From positions 409,437-473,436 of the forward strand of contig WNKV01000001.1 in the NCBI GenBank assembly GCA_009720755.1: a stretch of DNA of 64,000 nucleotides, read 5' to 3'. A program made the translations under genes and the position numbers. Positions 32,370 to 41,684 of this stretch are shown in pieces. The notes below the pieces were generated by a model, which was not told the DNA's origin, searched no databases, and worked only from the letters and a program-made list of their open reading frames with translations. How positions within the stretch are numbered: the first letter of the stretch is position 1; each line of letters begins with the position of its first letter. This DNA is from Rhodoplanes serenus. GTDB lineage: Bacteria > Pseudomonadota > Alphaproteobacteria > Rhizobiales > Xanthobacteraceae.

Positions 32370-34016
32370 AAGGGCTCAGGTCACCCGCCTCGCCCTCATC
32401 ATCGCCGAGTATCAGTGCGACGTGCTCTATCGCGGCCAGAAGGAAGCCCTGCGGGACTTCCTGCCGCTCGATGCCGAGAACTGGATCACCTGCGGCAACG
32501 CCCTGCGGCTCGATTGGCTGAGCATTTGCCCACCGACCGGGACAGGTGTGAAGCACCGGGCCGATGACCTGTTTCGCACGCCGCTCGATCAGGCACAGAT
32601 CGACTTCGAGAACGAAGGCGGCGAAACCTACATCTGTGGCAACCCGCCATATCTCGGCAGCAAGAAACAGACCGACGAACAGAAAAATGACCTTGGCGCG
32701 CTTTTTGATGGACGCATTAAGAAGTGGAAGTCGTTGGACTATGTATCTGGATGGTTCATCAAGGCCGCCGACTACGGAACCAGGACCAAAACGACGGCCG
32801 CGTTTGTGGCAACAAACTCCATTTGCCAAGGCCAGCACGTTCCGATTCTCTGGCCCGTAATCTTCGCGACTGGCAGTAAGATCGTCTTCGCCCACACGTC
32901 CTTCAAGTGGGCGAACCTTGCGAGTCATAATGCCGGTGTGACCGTCGTCATTGTTGGTATTTCCAACACATATGGACTTCCGAGGCGGCTTTATTCAATC
33001 TCTGATACTGAGGAACAAACCGTTGAGCGCAAGGAAGTTGCCAACATCAATGCGTACCTTGTCCCCGCGGCGAACATTGAGGTTGAGCAAGCAGCGAATC
33101 CAATGCAAGGCATGGTGCCGATGCAATTCGGAAACCACCCGTATTATGGCGCGGCACTAATTTTCTCAAATGACGAAGCATATCAAATCATAAAGCAAGC
33201 GCCGGATGCAGCACGTTTCATCCGACCATTTTATGGCTCAACTGAGTTCATCGACCGCTCCCCTCGCGCTTGTTTTTGGATTTCCGATGAAGATGCCTGT
33301 GAAGCGTTGAAGCTGAGTCCCATCGCTGAGCGAGTTGCGGTGGTCAAAGCATCTCGCATAGCGGCGGAAAATGGAGAAACCAGCGCAAGAAGCAAAGGCA
33401 ATGGCGGCGGCGGCAAGAGAAAGAAAGAGGATGCCAGCGCGAGAAAGCTGGCTGATACGCCGTGGCGTTTCCGCGAGCAGGTGATGTCAGAGACTCAGAC
33501 AATCATTGTGCCCCGCGTGAGCTCCGAGAATCGGCCCTATCTTCCAGTTGGGTTGCTTGAGCCACATTGCGTTGTGCAGGAAAAAGCCTTTGCAATGTAC
33601 GACGCCCCGCTCTGGAGCCTAGCGGTCATCGCTTCACGCTTGCATTGGGTTTGGATTGCCACAGTCTGCGTTCGACTTCGTACCGATTTTTTGTATTCCA
33701 ACACTCTCGGCTGGAACACCTTTCCGGTTCCCACGCTCACTGAGAAGAACAAGGCCGACCTGACCCGCTGCGCCGAGGACATATTGCTGGCGCGCGAAGC
33801 GCATTTTCCGGCGACCATCGCCGAGCTTTACGATCCGGACAAGATGCCGGACGACCTGCGCGAGGCCCACGAGCGCAATGACGAGGTGCTTGAGCGCATC
33901 TATATCGGCCGCCGGCTTCGCAACGACACCGAGCGGCTGGAAAAGCTGTTCGAGCTTTATACCAAAATGGCCGTCTCACCTGGCGCGGCGAAGAAAAGCA
34001 AGGCGGAGGCGCGTGC

Positions 34017-36080
34017 ATGACCGACGAGAAGAAATCCATCCCCTCTGTCTCCGTCACCTATGCGCGCAATGGCAGCTCAACCAAAGCCAATGCGCTCGGC
34101 ATGAGGCCGATGCAGGAGCGCGCCTATGAGAAACGGGGCGAGCAATATCTTCTCATCAAGTCGCCGCCGGCCTCGGGGAAGAGCCGCGCGCTCATGTTCA
34201 TCGCCCTCGACAAGCTGCACAATCAGGGCTTGAAGCAGGCGATCATCGTGGTGCCGGAAAAGGCTATCGGCGCGAGCTTCAATGATGAAGCCTTGTCCAA
34301 GTTCGGCTTCTGGACCGACTGGACGGTCGCGCCCAAGTGGAACCTCTGCAACGCGCCGGGCTCGGACAATGGCGGGAAGGTGAATTCCGTCGAGGCGTTC
34401 CTGAAAAGCGGCGACAAGGTGCTGGTCTGCACCCATGCCACCTTCCGCTTCGCCGTGGACAGGTTCGGGGTGGAAGCCTTCGATGACCGGCTGATCGCGG
34501 TTGACGAATTCCATCACGTCTCTGCCAACCCCGACAACAAGCTCGGCCTGCATCTCGGCCAGTTCATCGCTCGCGACCGCGTGCATATCGTGGCGATGAC
34601 GGGCTCCTATTTCCGGGGCGACGCCGAAGCCGTGCTCGCCCCGCAGGACGAGTCGAAGTTCGATACCGTCACCTACACCTACTATGAACAACTCAACGGC
34701 TACGAATATCTCAAGCAACTCGACATCGGTTACTTCTTCTACAACGGCCCGTATACGGACGACATCCTGAAGGTGCTCGACCCGGCCGAGAAAACCATCA
34801 TCCACATTCCGAATGTCAATTCCCGCGAAAGCATGGGCGACAAGATCAAGGAGGTGGAACACATCCTTCACGAGCTTGGCGAATGGGAGGGCCGTGATCC
34901 CGTAACCGGCTTCCAACTGGTCAAGACCCCAGAGGGCCGCGTTCTTCGCATCGCCGACCTGGTTGACGACGATCCCGCCAAGCGCGACCGCGTGACCGCT
35001 GCGCTGAAGGACCCAGCGCAGAAGAACAACCGCGACCATGTGGACATCATTATCGCGCTTGGGATGGCGAAGGAAGGATTAGACTGGATCTGGTGTGAGC
35101 ACGCCCTGACGGTCGGCTATCGGTCGAGCCTGACCGAGATCGTGCAGATCATCGGCCGCGCCACCCGCGACGCGCCGGGCAAGGTGCGCGCTCGCTTCAC
35201 CAACCTGATCGCCGAGCCCGACGCGTCGGAAGAAGCCGTCACCGAGGCCGTGAACGACACGCTGAAGGCCATCGCTGCCAGCCTTCTCATGGAGCAGGTG
35301 CTTGCGCCGCGCTTCGAGTTCAAGCCGAAGAACCCGCAGAGCGGCCCGACGCCGGGCTTTGACTATGGCGAGGGCGGCTACGATCCGAACAAAACCAATG
35401 TCGGCTTCAGCGAGGAGACGGGCCAGTTCCAGATCGAGATTAGGGGCCTTGTCGAGCCGAAGAGCGAGGAGGCGCAACGCATCTGCCAGCAGGACTTGAA
35501 CGAGGTGATTGCCGCCTTCGTGCAGGACAAGACCATGATCGAGCGCGGCCTGTTCGATCCCGAGCTGGTGCCGGAGGAGCTGACTCAGCTTCACATGGGT
35601 AAGATCATCAAGGACAAATATCCCGAGCTGGATGAGGAAGATCAGGAGGCCGTGCGCCAGCGCGCCGTCGCGGCCCTGAATCTCACGCAGAAAGCCAAGG
35701 AAGTCGCGCTTGGGGGAGCCGAGGGTGACGGTGAAAAGAGCCTCAATACCGCCTTCATTGAGGGCGTCCGCAAATACGCAATGGATGTGCGCGAGCTGGA
35801 CATCGACCTGATCGACCGCATCAATCCGTTCGGCGAAGCCTATGCCATTCTCGCCAAGACCATGAGCGAGGAGAGCCTGAAGCAGGTCGCAGCCGTGATC
35901 GGCGCCAAGCGTGTCAATCTGACCATTGAGGAGGCGCGTGAGCTTGCCAAACGGGCCCTAAAGTTCAAGCAAGAGCGAGGTCGGCTGCCCTCGATCACCT
36001 CGGCCGACGCTTGGGAAAAGCGTATGGCCGAGGGCGTGGCGTTCCTTCAACGCATGAAGGCGGAGGCGGCACGTGCCTAA
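34017..36080 (+). CDS. SF2 DEAD/DEAH-box helicase of a restriction-like operon
   Basis: A 687-aa superfamily-2 helicase. Walker A is SPPASGKSRAL, motif II VDEFHH (DEFH variant), motif III AMTGSYF, and motif VI QIIGRATRDAPGKVRARF. The C-terminal 300 residues are acidic and helical (DEEDQEAVRQRAVAALNLTQKAKEV) and may bind partners. It overlaps the methylase stop by 4 bp and the next gene by 8 bp, so it belongs to one operon. In such systems the helicase translocates DNA for cleavage. With the methylase broken, its activity should be self-threatening unless the system is silent. Confidence 0.85.
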   Translation: MTDEKKSIPSVSVTYARNGSSTKANALGMRPMQERAYEKRGEQYLLIKSPPASGKSRALMFIALDKLHNQGLKQAIIVVPEKAIGASFNDEALSKFGFWTDWTVAPKWNLCNAPGSDNGGKVNSVEAFLKSGDKVLVCTHATFRFAVDRFGVEAFDDRLIAVDEFHHVSANPDNKLGLHLGQFIARDRVHIVAMTGSYFRGDAEAVLAPQDESKFDTVTYTYYEQLNGYEYLKQLDIGYFFYNGPYTDDILKVLDPAEKTIIHIPNVNSRESMGDKIKEVEHILHELGEWEGRDPVTGFQLVKTPEGRVLRIADLVDDDPAKRDRVTAALKDPAQKNNRDHVDIIIALGMAKEGLDWIWCEHALTVGYRSSLTEIVQIIGRATRDAPGKVRARFTNLIAEPDASEEAVTEAVNDTLKAIAASLLMEQVLAPRFEFKPKNPQSGPTPGFDYGEGGYDPNKTNVGFSEETGQFQIEIRGLVEPKSEEAQRICQQDLNEVIAAFVQDKTMIERGLFDPELVPEELTQLHMGKIIKDKYPELDEEDQEAVRQRAVAALNLTQKAKEVALGGAEGDGEKSLNTAFIEGVRKYAMDVRELDIDLIDRINPFGEAYAILAKTMSEESLKQVAAVIGAKRVNLTIEEARELAKRALKFKQERGRLPSITSADAWEKRMAEGVAFLQRMKAEAARA

Positions 36081-37287
36081 GGGCTTTACCGACGACGATG
36101 ACGCGCTTCTCGCCGAGCTTGGCGTCGAGGCCGAGGCAAAGAAGGAGGCGAGCCGGACGCCTCGCGAGGAGCGGATCATCGCCAGTTTCGAGGAGATACA
36201 GCGTTTCGTCGAGCAGCATGGCCGCGCTCCACAACACGGCGAGGACCGCGACATTTTCGAGCGGCTCTATGCCGTGCGGCTGGATCGCTTGCGCGAGCTA
36301 GTCGAGTGCCGCGCCGTGATCGAATCCCTCGACCATCAAGGGCTTTTGACCGGCGCGCAGCCAGCGCCGCTTGGTGTTCCTGAGGACATCGACGATGACG
36401 AGCTTCTGGCGCAGCTCGGCGTGGATGACACCACACCCGGCGGCATCACTGAGTTGCGGCATGTCCGGTCGGCTGCCGACAAGCGCGCAGCCGAGGAAAT
36501 CGCCAACCGCCAGAGATGCGAGGACTTCGACAACTTCAAACCGTTGTTCGAGCAGGTGCAAAAGGAGCTTGGCGCCGGTCTTCGGCAGACCCGCCGCTTC
36601 GAGCGCAAGTCCGAGATCGCGCCAGGCCGCTTCTATATTTTGGGCGGTCAGAAAGCCTATGTCGCAACCATGGAGCAGCCCACGGTTAACGAGCACGGCA
36701 ATATCGACGCCCGGCTGCGTGTGATCTTCGACAACGGCACCGAGAGCAATCTGCTTATGCGGTCGCTCCAAAAAGCGCTGCAACAGGACCCGGCCGGACG
36801 GCGGATCGTCGAGCTCTCGGCCGGCCCATTGTTCTCTGATCAGAATGAAGAAGGGGATGAGGCCAGCGGCATCGTTTATGTGCTGCGCAGCAAGTCCGAC
36901 CACCCGGCCGTCGCGGCCCACCGTGACGTGCTGCACAAGATCGGCGTGACTGGCGGCGATATTGCGCGCCGCCTCGCCAATGCCAAGCTCGATCCGACCT
37001 TCCTCATGGCTGAGGTCGAGGTCGTCGCCACCTACGAGTTGTTCAACATCAACCGCACCCGGCTTGAGAACCTGATCCATCGGATCTTCGGTCCGGCCCG
37101 GATCGACATCGAGATCAAAGACCGATTTGGTCAGCCTGTCATCCCACGCGAATGGTTCCTCGTGCCCCTTTTCGTGATCGACGAGGCAATCGAAAAGATC
37201 AGGGACGGGACGATCACGGGCTATGTGTATGACCCGAAATCAGCTCGGCTGGTTCAGCGCGAAAGTGGCCATACCAATATTTGGTGA
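36073..37287 (+). CDS. GIY-YIG nuclease family protein (T5orf172/MUG113 type)
   Basis: A 404-aa protein. The C-terminal domain has the GIY-YIG pattern: GIVYVLRSKSDHPAV, VLHKIGVTGGDIARRLANAK, FLMAEVEVVATYELFNINRTRLENLIHRIF with the metal-binding Glu. The N-terminal 250 residues are a long helical and then beta region (RFYILGGQKAYVATMEQPT; ARLRVIFDNGTESNLLMRSLQKAL) found in the same restriction-associated proteins. It is the likely DNA-cutting subunit and overlaps the helicase gene. Confidence 0.82.
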   Translation: MPKGFTDDDDALLAELGVEAEAKKEASRTPREERIIASFEEIQRFVEQHGRAPQHGEDRDIFERLYAVRLDRLRELVECRAVIESLDHQGLLTGAQPAPLGVPEDIDDDELLAQLGVDDTTPGGITELRHVRSAADKRAAEEIANRQRCEDFDNFKPLFEQVQKELGAGLRQTRRFERKSEIAPGRFYILGGQKAYVATMEQPTVNEHGNIDARLRVIFDNGTESNLLMRSLQKALQQDPAGRRIVELSAGPLFSDQNEEGDEASGIVYVLRSKSDHPAVAAHRDVLHKIGVTGGDIARRLANAKLDPTFLMAEVEVVATYELFNINRTRLENLIHRIFGPARIDIEIKDRFGQPVIPREWFLVPLFVIDEAIEKIRDGTITGYVYDPKSARLVQRESGHTNIW

Positions 37288-37293
37288 CACCGG

Positions 37294-39900
37294 ATGACGA
37301 CTGAGGCAGAGGCGCTTGCCAACATTCTTGCGTGGTCTGCCGATAGTCCGAACTGGCAGAAAGACGCGCTGCGGCGGCTTGCGACTCAGGCGACGTTGGA
37401 GCCGGCTGAGATCGACGAACTGGTCTCCATTTGCAAGGGAGAAAGCCAAGCGGCACCGCTGAATGCCGAACATTTGCGCGATCCCAGCCGCGAGCAGGGC
37501 GAAGTCTATCTAAGACAGGTGCATGGCGTCCGACATGTCAACGCCTTGGCCGCTGACCAGCGGCTGACGCTCCACCGCGTCGGACTGACGATCATCTATG
37601 GCGATAACGGATCGGGCAAATCCGGCTATGCACGCATCCTGAAGAAGGCATGTCGTGCCCGTATGCCGAGCCGTGTTGAGGAGATCATACCCGACATCTA
37701 TGACCCGGCACCGGGCACACCCTGCGCTACGATAGAATACGCGATCAGCGGTCAGAATCGCACTTGCGCGTGGCAGCTCGGTCAGGCGGCCGATGCCGCG
37801 CTGTCGGCCGTTAGCGTTTTCGATTCGCGTACAGCCAATATCCACGTCGATGAAACCAATGACGTGGCCTACACGCCGTTCCCGCTCAAATTGCTCGGAG
37901 CGTTGGCCCAGATCTGCAAGTCGGTCAAAGATAAGCTGGCCGCCGAAATCACGCAGATTAAGGCACGGACGCCACAAAGCATCAAATCCCCGACGTGCAG
38001 CTCGACGACGGCCGTAGGCAGGCTTATGGCCCGACTTGCCGCTAACGCCGACCCTGCCACCGTCGAGAGACTGGCTGCGCTCACCCAAGCAGAGCAAGAC
38101 CGGGTGGCCAAGCTCACGGCGGACCTTTCCGGCGATCCGGCCCGCGCGGCGCGTCAACTCGCCGCGCTAAAGTCCAAGGTCGAGGGACATATTGCGCGCC
38201 TCGATGTGCTGTTTGCTTCGATCGGCGACGATACGGCCTCCAATCTGCGTCGGCTCGCGGACGTCAGCGATACGGCGCGACGGGCGGCAGAAGCCGCGTC
38301 CGGCGCGCTCTTCCACGACGAACCATTGCCGCAGATCGGGTCAGATGTTTGGCAGGCGCTATGGGCGAGCGCGCGAGCATTTTCCGATCAAGAAGCGTAT
38401 CCCGACCGACGCTTCCCTATAATCGATCCCGGCAGCGTATGTGTTCTTTGCCAGCAGGAATTGACCCCTGTTGCCGCCAGTCGGCTCAACCGCTTTGAGG
38501 CATTCGTGCGCGACGATAGCCAGCAGCGTGCAGAGGCCGCGCGCGCGGCATACGATGAGGCGCTTGCGACATTCGAGGGTGCCGCGTTTTCGCTGACCGA
38601 GCTTGCAAACATCGTGGCGACCATCCGCGATGAGCTGCGGCAGGACACCCTGGCATTGAAAGTCAGGAATGTCGTCTTGCGCGCGCTGTGGCGTCATCGC
38701 CAGATCAGACGACGCCACGCGAGTCCTGCCGCCCCGCTCGACGCGCCTACTGTCTCCTATCCGCGCCAAGCACTGACCGATCAGATCGCGGATATTGTAA
38801 CGCGGTCGCACGCCTTGGGCGCCGAAGCCGACTCTCCGGCGCGTGGGGCGTTGCTTGCTGAAAAGGCCGAACTTGCCGATCGGCAATGGCTTAGCGGTAT
38901 CAAGGCGGATGTTCTTGCAGAGATCGACCGCCTGAAACAGATTGCGCGTCTTGAGACGGCCCAGCGGGACACCGCCACCAATCGCATCACGACCAAGAGC
39001 ACCGAGATTGCGCAGGCATTGGTGACGGACGCGCTCCGCGCGCAGTTCGCGCGTGAGGTCGCGAGCTTCGAGATCGCTGGCCTGGCGGTAGAGCTGCGCC
39101 AGCAGAGCAGTGCGCAAGGCGCCCCTCGTTTCAAGGTCGCGCTGACCCGCAAGCCGTGTGCCGCTGTGGGCCAAGTCTTGAGCGAAGGTGAGCATCGTTG
39201 TGTGGCGCTCGCTGCATTCATGGCGGAACTTGCCACCACCGAGAACAAGTCCGGCATTATTTTTGACGATCCAGTATCGTCACTCGACCACATGCACCGA
39301 GAGGCCGTCGCGAAACGCTTGGTCGCCGAAGCGGCACGCCGACAGGTTATCGTTTTTACGCATGACCTTGCATTCTTGTTCGAGTTGAACCGTGCGGCGG
39401 ATAACGCCGATCCAAAACCGCAAGTCGCAATCAGCTCTGTTAGTCGGGGCGCAGACAAGGCCGGCTTTTGCCGTAGCGAGCCGCCATTCAAAGCGCGGCG
39501 TGTCAGCGACATTACGGCGAGCCTGACTAATCAGCTCGCGAACGAACGCTACTACTTCGATCAGGGCAACGAGGACGAATGGCGCAAGACCGTCAAATCC
39601 ATCGCCGGAACGCTGCGCGACACATGGGAGATCGCGGTTGAGGAAGTTGTCGGTCAAGTCATCCGGCGTCTGTCTAACGAAGTGAAAACGCCTGGCTTGG
39701 TCAAATTGACCGCAATCACTGTTGCTGATTGCGAGGCCATGCGGGACGGATTTGGCCGATGCTCCGAATTGATGCACAGCGCCGCCGCGGCACTGAATCG
39801 CCCGCTTCCGAGGCCAGATGTGCTCTCAGCCGAGATAAGCGCTTTGGCTGCTTGGGCGGATAGCCTCCGGCAGCGCCAGGGAGCTGCAAGGCTGCCCTGA
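37294..39900 (+). CDS. AAA-family ATPase with zinc-hook-like CxxC (PrrC/RloC-like)
   Basis: An 868-aa SMC-like ATPase of the AAA_13 type. Walker A is IYGDNGSGKSGYARIL (residues 101-116). The Walker B/D-loop is SGIIFDDPVSSLDHMH (Asp658-Asp659). A coiled middle holds CVLC (Cys383, Cys386), as in zinc-hook proteins and RloC. The C terminus has R822-CSELM-H828, which fits the R-x4-6-H signature of HEPN RNases, the nuclease fold of PrrC and RloC. These guard restriction systems by cutting tRNA when restriction is inhibited. It starts 6 bp after the GIY-YIG gene. The nuclease assignment is inference. Confidence 0.8.
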   Translation: MTTEAEALANILAWSADSPNWQKDALRRLATQATLEPAEIDELVSICKGESQAAPLNAEHLRDPSREQGEVYLRQVHGVRHVNALAADQRLTLHRVGLTIIYGDNGSGKSGYARILKKACRARMPSRVEEIIPDIYDPAPGTPCATIEYAISGQNRTCAWQLGQAADAALSAVSVFDSRTANIHVDETNDVAYTPFPLKLLGALAQICKSVKDKLAAEITQIKARTPQSIKSPTCSSTTAVGRLMARLAANADPATVERLAALTQAEQDRVAKLTADLSGDPARAARQLAALKSKVEGHIARLDVLFASIGDDTASNLRRLADVSDTARRAAEAASGALFHDEPLPQIGSDVWQALWASARAFSDQEAYPDRRFPIIDPGSVCVLCQQELTPVAASRLNRFEAFVRDDSQQRAEAARAAYDEALATFEGAAFSLTELANIVATIRDELRQDTLALKVRNVVLRALWRHRQIRRRHASPAAPLDAPTVSYPRQALTDQIADIVTRSHALGAEADSPARGALLAEKAELADRQWLSGIKADVLAEIDRLKQIARLETAQRDTATNRITTKSTEIAQALVTDALRAQFAREVASFEIAGLAVELRQQSSAQGAPRFKVALTRKPCAAVGQVLSEGEHRCVALAAFMAELATTENKSGIIFDDPVSSLDHMHREAVAKRLVAEAARRQVIVFTHDLAFLFELNRAADNADPKPQVAISSVSRGADKAGFCRSEPPFKARRVSDITASLTNQLANERYYFDQGNEDEWRKTVKSIAGTLRDTWEIAVEEVVGQVIRRLSNEVKTPGLVKLTAITVADCEAMRDGFGRCSELMHSAAAALNRPLPRPDVLSAEISALAAWADSLRQRQGAARLP

Positions 39901-39975
39901 CTGCGGTCTTCCTGCAATGCCGCTTAGCCGATGATGCCGCCAACGGCGGCTGCCCTTCCTGAGAGGGGTTACAGT

Positions 39976-40052
39976 TGGCGCACCCAACAGGATTCGAACC
40001 TGTGACCTCCACCTTCGGAGGGTGGCGCTCTATCCAGCTGAGCTATGGGTGC
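39976..40052 (-). tRNA. tRNA-Arg (anticodon CCG), complete
   Basis: Minus-strand cloverleaf. Acceptor GCACCCA pairs with TGGGTGC, and the gene encodes CCA (39976-39978). The D arm is GCTCAGCTGGATAGAGC. The anticodon stem CCACC/GGTGG holds loop CTCCGAA, giving anticodon CCG. The T arm is CAGGTTCGAATCCTG. It lies on the element side of the junction and differs in its acceptor stem from the half tRNA at 40181-40224. Confidence 0.93.
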
Positions 40053-40180
40053 ATGCCGTGTTGCTTACGTGGTGCTTACGCGGGTTTCTTGCGAGTGAGA
40101 AGTCTCTGAGCACCGATCTCGCAAGTCCTTATTTTTCGAGCTCCTTTCGATCTCCTTTCCTGTGCGAACCGGCTTGACAC

Positions 40181-40224
40181 CTGCCTTCGGAGGGCAACGC
40201 TCTATCCAGCTGAGCTACGGGCGC
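40181..40224 (-). pseudogene. 5' half of a tRNA-Arg (CCG) gene, cut at the anticodon arm (element boundary)
   Basis: Minus strand: acceptor half GCGCCCG, TAGCTCAGCTGGATAGAGC, then the anticodon arm TTGCC-CTCCGAA-GGCAG. After that no T arm or acceptor partner follows: the next bases are GTGTCAAGCCGGTTCGCACAGG. It is the attachment-site scar of the element, the 3' half presumably lying at the other end. The 128 bp between it and the full tRNA (40053-40180) are AT-richer and hold no gene I can see. Confidence 0.8.
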
Positions 40225-40538
40225 CTGCGGCCTAGATAGCCGATCGGGATCGGTCGGGCAACGGGCCAGACAGGCCCCCCGTCGGGCGCGCCGGCGTGGG
40301 CGGCGCCGCGCGCGGCGGACGGGAGCCGCTCCGGGATAGGGGGCTGGGGGGCCGGCGAGGCGCCGGTCACGGGCCGCCGCCGCGGTCGCCCGTGGCCCAG
40401 CCCGTCGACAGGCCCGGCCGGTCGACAAGACGCCGCGCCGAGGCACGGCCGGCCCGGGCGCCTCGCCCTTTCCTTGTAACGCCGGGCGCCCTATGACCCT
40501 CTGGCGCCCCGCTCTCCCGACACCCGGACCCGTGACCC
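40225..40538. other. Non-coding stretch between element boundary and mtnA
   Basis: 314 bp of very GC-rich sequence. GTCGAC recurs in opposite orientation around AGGCCCGGCCG, giving a possible hairpin. I see no open frame with coding character, no tRNA and no riboswitch I can name. The mtnA promoter should be here. Confidence 0.5.
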
Positions 40539-41648
40539 ATGAAAGTCGACGGCAGACACACCCGCACCCTCTGGCTCGAGCCCGACGGCTGGGCGGTCGG
40601 CACCATCGACCAGCGCCAGCTCCCCCACCGTTTCGTCACCGTGCGGCTCGAGACCCTGGCGGACGCCGCCGAGGCGATCCGCTCCATGCTGGTGCGCGGC
40701 GCCCCGCTGATCGGCGCCACCGCCGCCTACGGGGTGTGCCTGGCGCTGCGCGCCGACGCCTCCGACCGGGGGCTGGCGACCGCCTGCGAGACCCTCGCGG
40801 CGACCCGCCCCACCGCCATCAACCTGCGCTGGGCGCTCGGCGAGATGACGGCAGCGGTGGGCCGCCTGCCGGTCGAATGCCGCGTCGCCGCCGCCTATGC
40901 GCGCGCCGCCGCGATCGCCGACGAGGACGTCGCCATCAACGCGGCCATCGGCCGCCACGGGCGGGCACTAATCGAGGACATCGCCCGCCGCAAGAGCGGC
41001 GCGCCGGTGCAGATCCTCACCCACTGCAATGCCGGCTGGCTCGCCACCGTCGACTGGGGCACCGCCACGGCGCCGATCTACCAGGCGCATGACGCCGGCG
41101 TGCCGCTGCATGTCTGGGTCGACGAGACACGGCCACGCAATCAGGGCGCGTCACTCACCGCCTGGGAGCTGTCGCAGCACGGCGTGCCCTGCACCCTGAT
41201 CGCCGACAACACCGGCGGCCATCTGATGCAGCACGGCCTCGTCGACCTCGCCATCGTGGGCACCGATCGGGTCACCGCCCAGGGCGACGTCTGCAACAAG
41301 ATCGGCACGTACCTGAAGGCCCTCGCCGCCCACGACAACGGCGTGCCGTTCTACGTGGCGCTGCCGTCGCCCACGATCGACTTCGCGGTCGTCGACGGCA
41401 TCCGCGAGATCCCCATCGAGGAGCGCGGCGCCGAGGAGGTCACCCTGATGACCGGCGCCACCGAGGACGGCCGCATCGAGACGGTGCGCATCGCCCCGGC
41501 GGGCGTTGCGGCGGCGAACTACGGCTTCGACGTCACCCCGGCACGGCTCGTCACCGGGCTGATCACCGAGCGCGGCGTCCTTCCGGCGACCCGCGAGGGC
41601 CTGGCGGCGGCGTTTCCGGAGCGGGCGGGCCTACGCGCCGCCGAGTGA
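40539..41648 (+). CDS. mtnA: S-methyl-5-thioribose-1-phosphate isomerase
   Basis: Isomerises methylthioribose 1-phosphate to methylthioribulose 1-phosphate in methionine salvage (cytoplasm). The 369-aa product has all family marks: [16 protein letters not shown] near residue 48, [12 protein letters not shown] with the catalytic Cys at about residue 162, and [18 protein letters not shown] with the catalytic Asp near 241. The C-terminal [18 protein letters not shown] closes the Rossmann-like fold. It is the first chromosomal gene after the element. No mtnK or mtnP is next to it. Confidence 0.95.
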   Translation: MKVDGRHTRTLWLEPDGWAVGTIDQRQLPHRFVTVRLETLADAAEAIRSMLVRGAPLIGATAAYGVCLALRADASDRGLATACETLAATRPTAINLRWALGEMTAAVGRLPVECRVAAAYARAAAIADEDVAINAAIGRHGRALIEDIARRKSGAPVQILTHCNAGWLATVDWGTATAPIYQAHDAGVPLHVWVDETRPRNQGASLTAWELSQHGVPCTLIADNTGGHLMQHGLVDLAIVGTDRVTAQGDVCNKIGTYLKALAAHDNGVPFYVALPSPTIDFAVVDGIREIPIEERGAEEVTLMTGATEDGRIETVRIAPAGVAAANYGFDVTPARLVTGLITERGVLPATREGLAAAFPERAGLRAAE

Positions 41649-41684
41649 AGGCGGAGCGGTGGCCGCGTGGATCAACGGCGAACC

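Larger units (their letters stand above)
31106..32384 (+). mobile_element. IS3-family insertion sequence inside the methylase gene
   Basis: About 1.28 kb, bounded by the perfect 13-bp inverted repeat GTGACCTGAGCCC (31106-31118) and GGGCTCAGGTCAC (32372-32384). It contains the orfA and orfB transposase frames. The target-site duplication is not clear from the flanks: GCGC on the left and CCGC on the right would need one substitution. Methylase reading resumes directly on both sides. Confidence 0.9.
29895..34020 (+). pseudogene. MmeI-like DNA methyltransferase, broken by frameshift and IS3 insertion
   Basis: A class I DNA methylase split three ways. Piece 1 (29895 to about 30624) starts MNAVEIEEAISKLAEQPFDAEEF. 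One extra C in a run of four (30621-30624) shifts the frame inside DQFP/YVNGGLFSG. Piece 2 (to about 31105) carries motif I FDPACGSGNF, and an IS3 element interrupts it after FPAEIA. Piece 3 (32385-34020) resumes RLALIIAEYQCDVLY and has NPPY (motif IV) and the target-recognition region. Repaired, the protein would be about 950 aa. Some 1 kb of piece 3 is visibly AT-richer than its neighbours. The restriction partners downstream remain intact. Confidence 0.85.

Noticed and set aside
31101..32390. Clean target-site duplication of the IS3 element
   Set aside because: Flanking bases do not match exactly over 3-4 bp; the claim would need an empty-site sequence.
40225..40538. SAM-type riboswitch upstream of mtnA
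   Set aside because: Methionine-salvage genes can have one, but I could not find a matching core; only a generic GC-rich hairpin is present.
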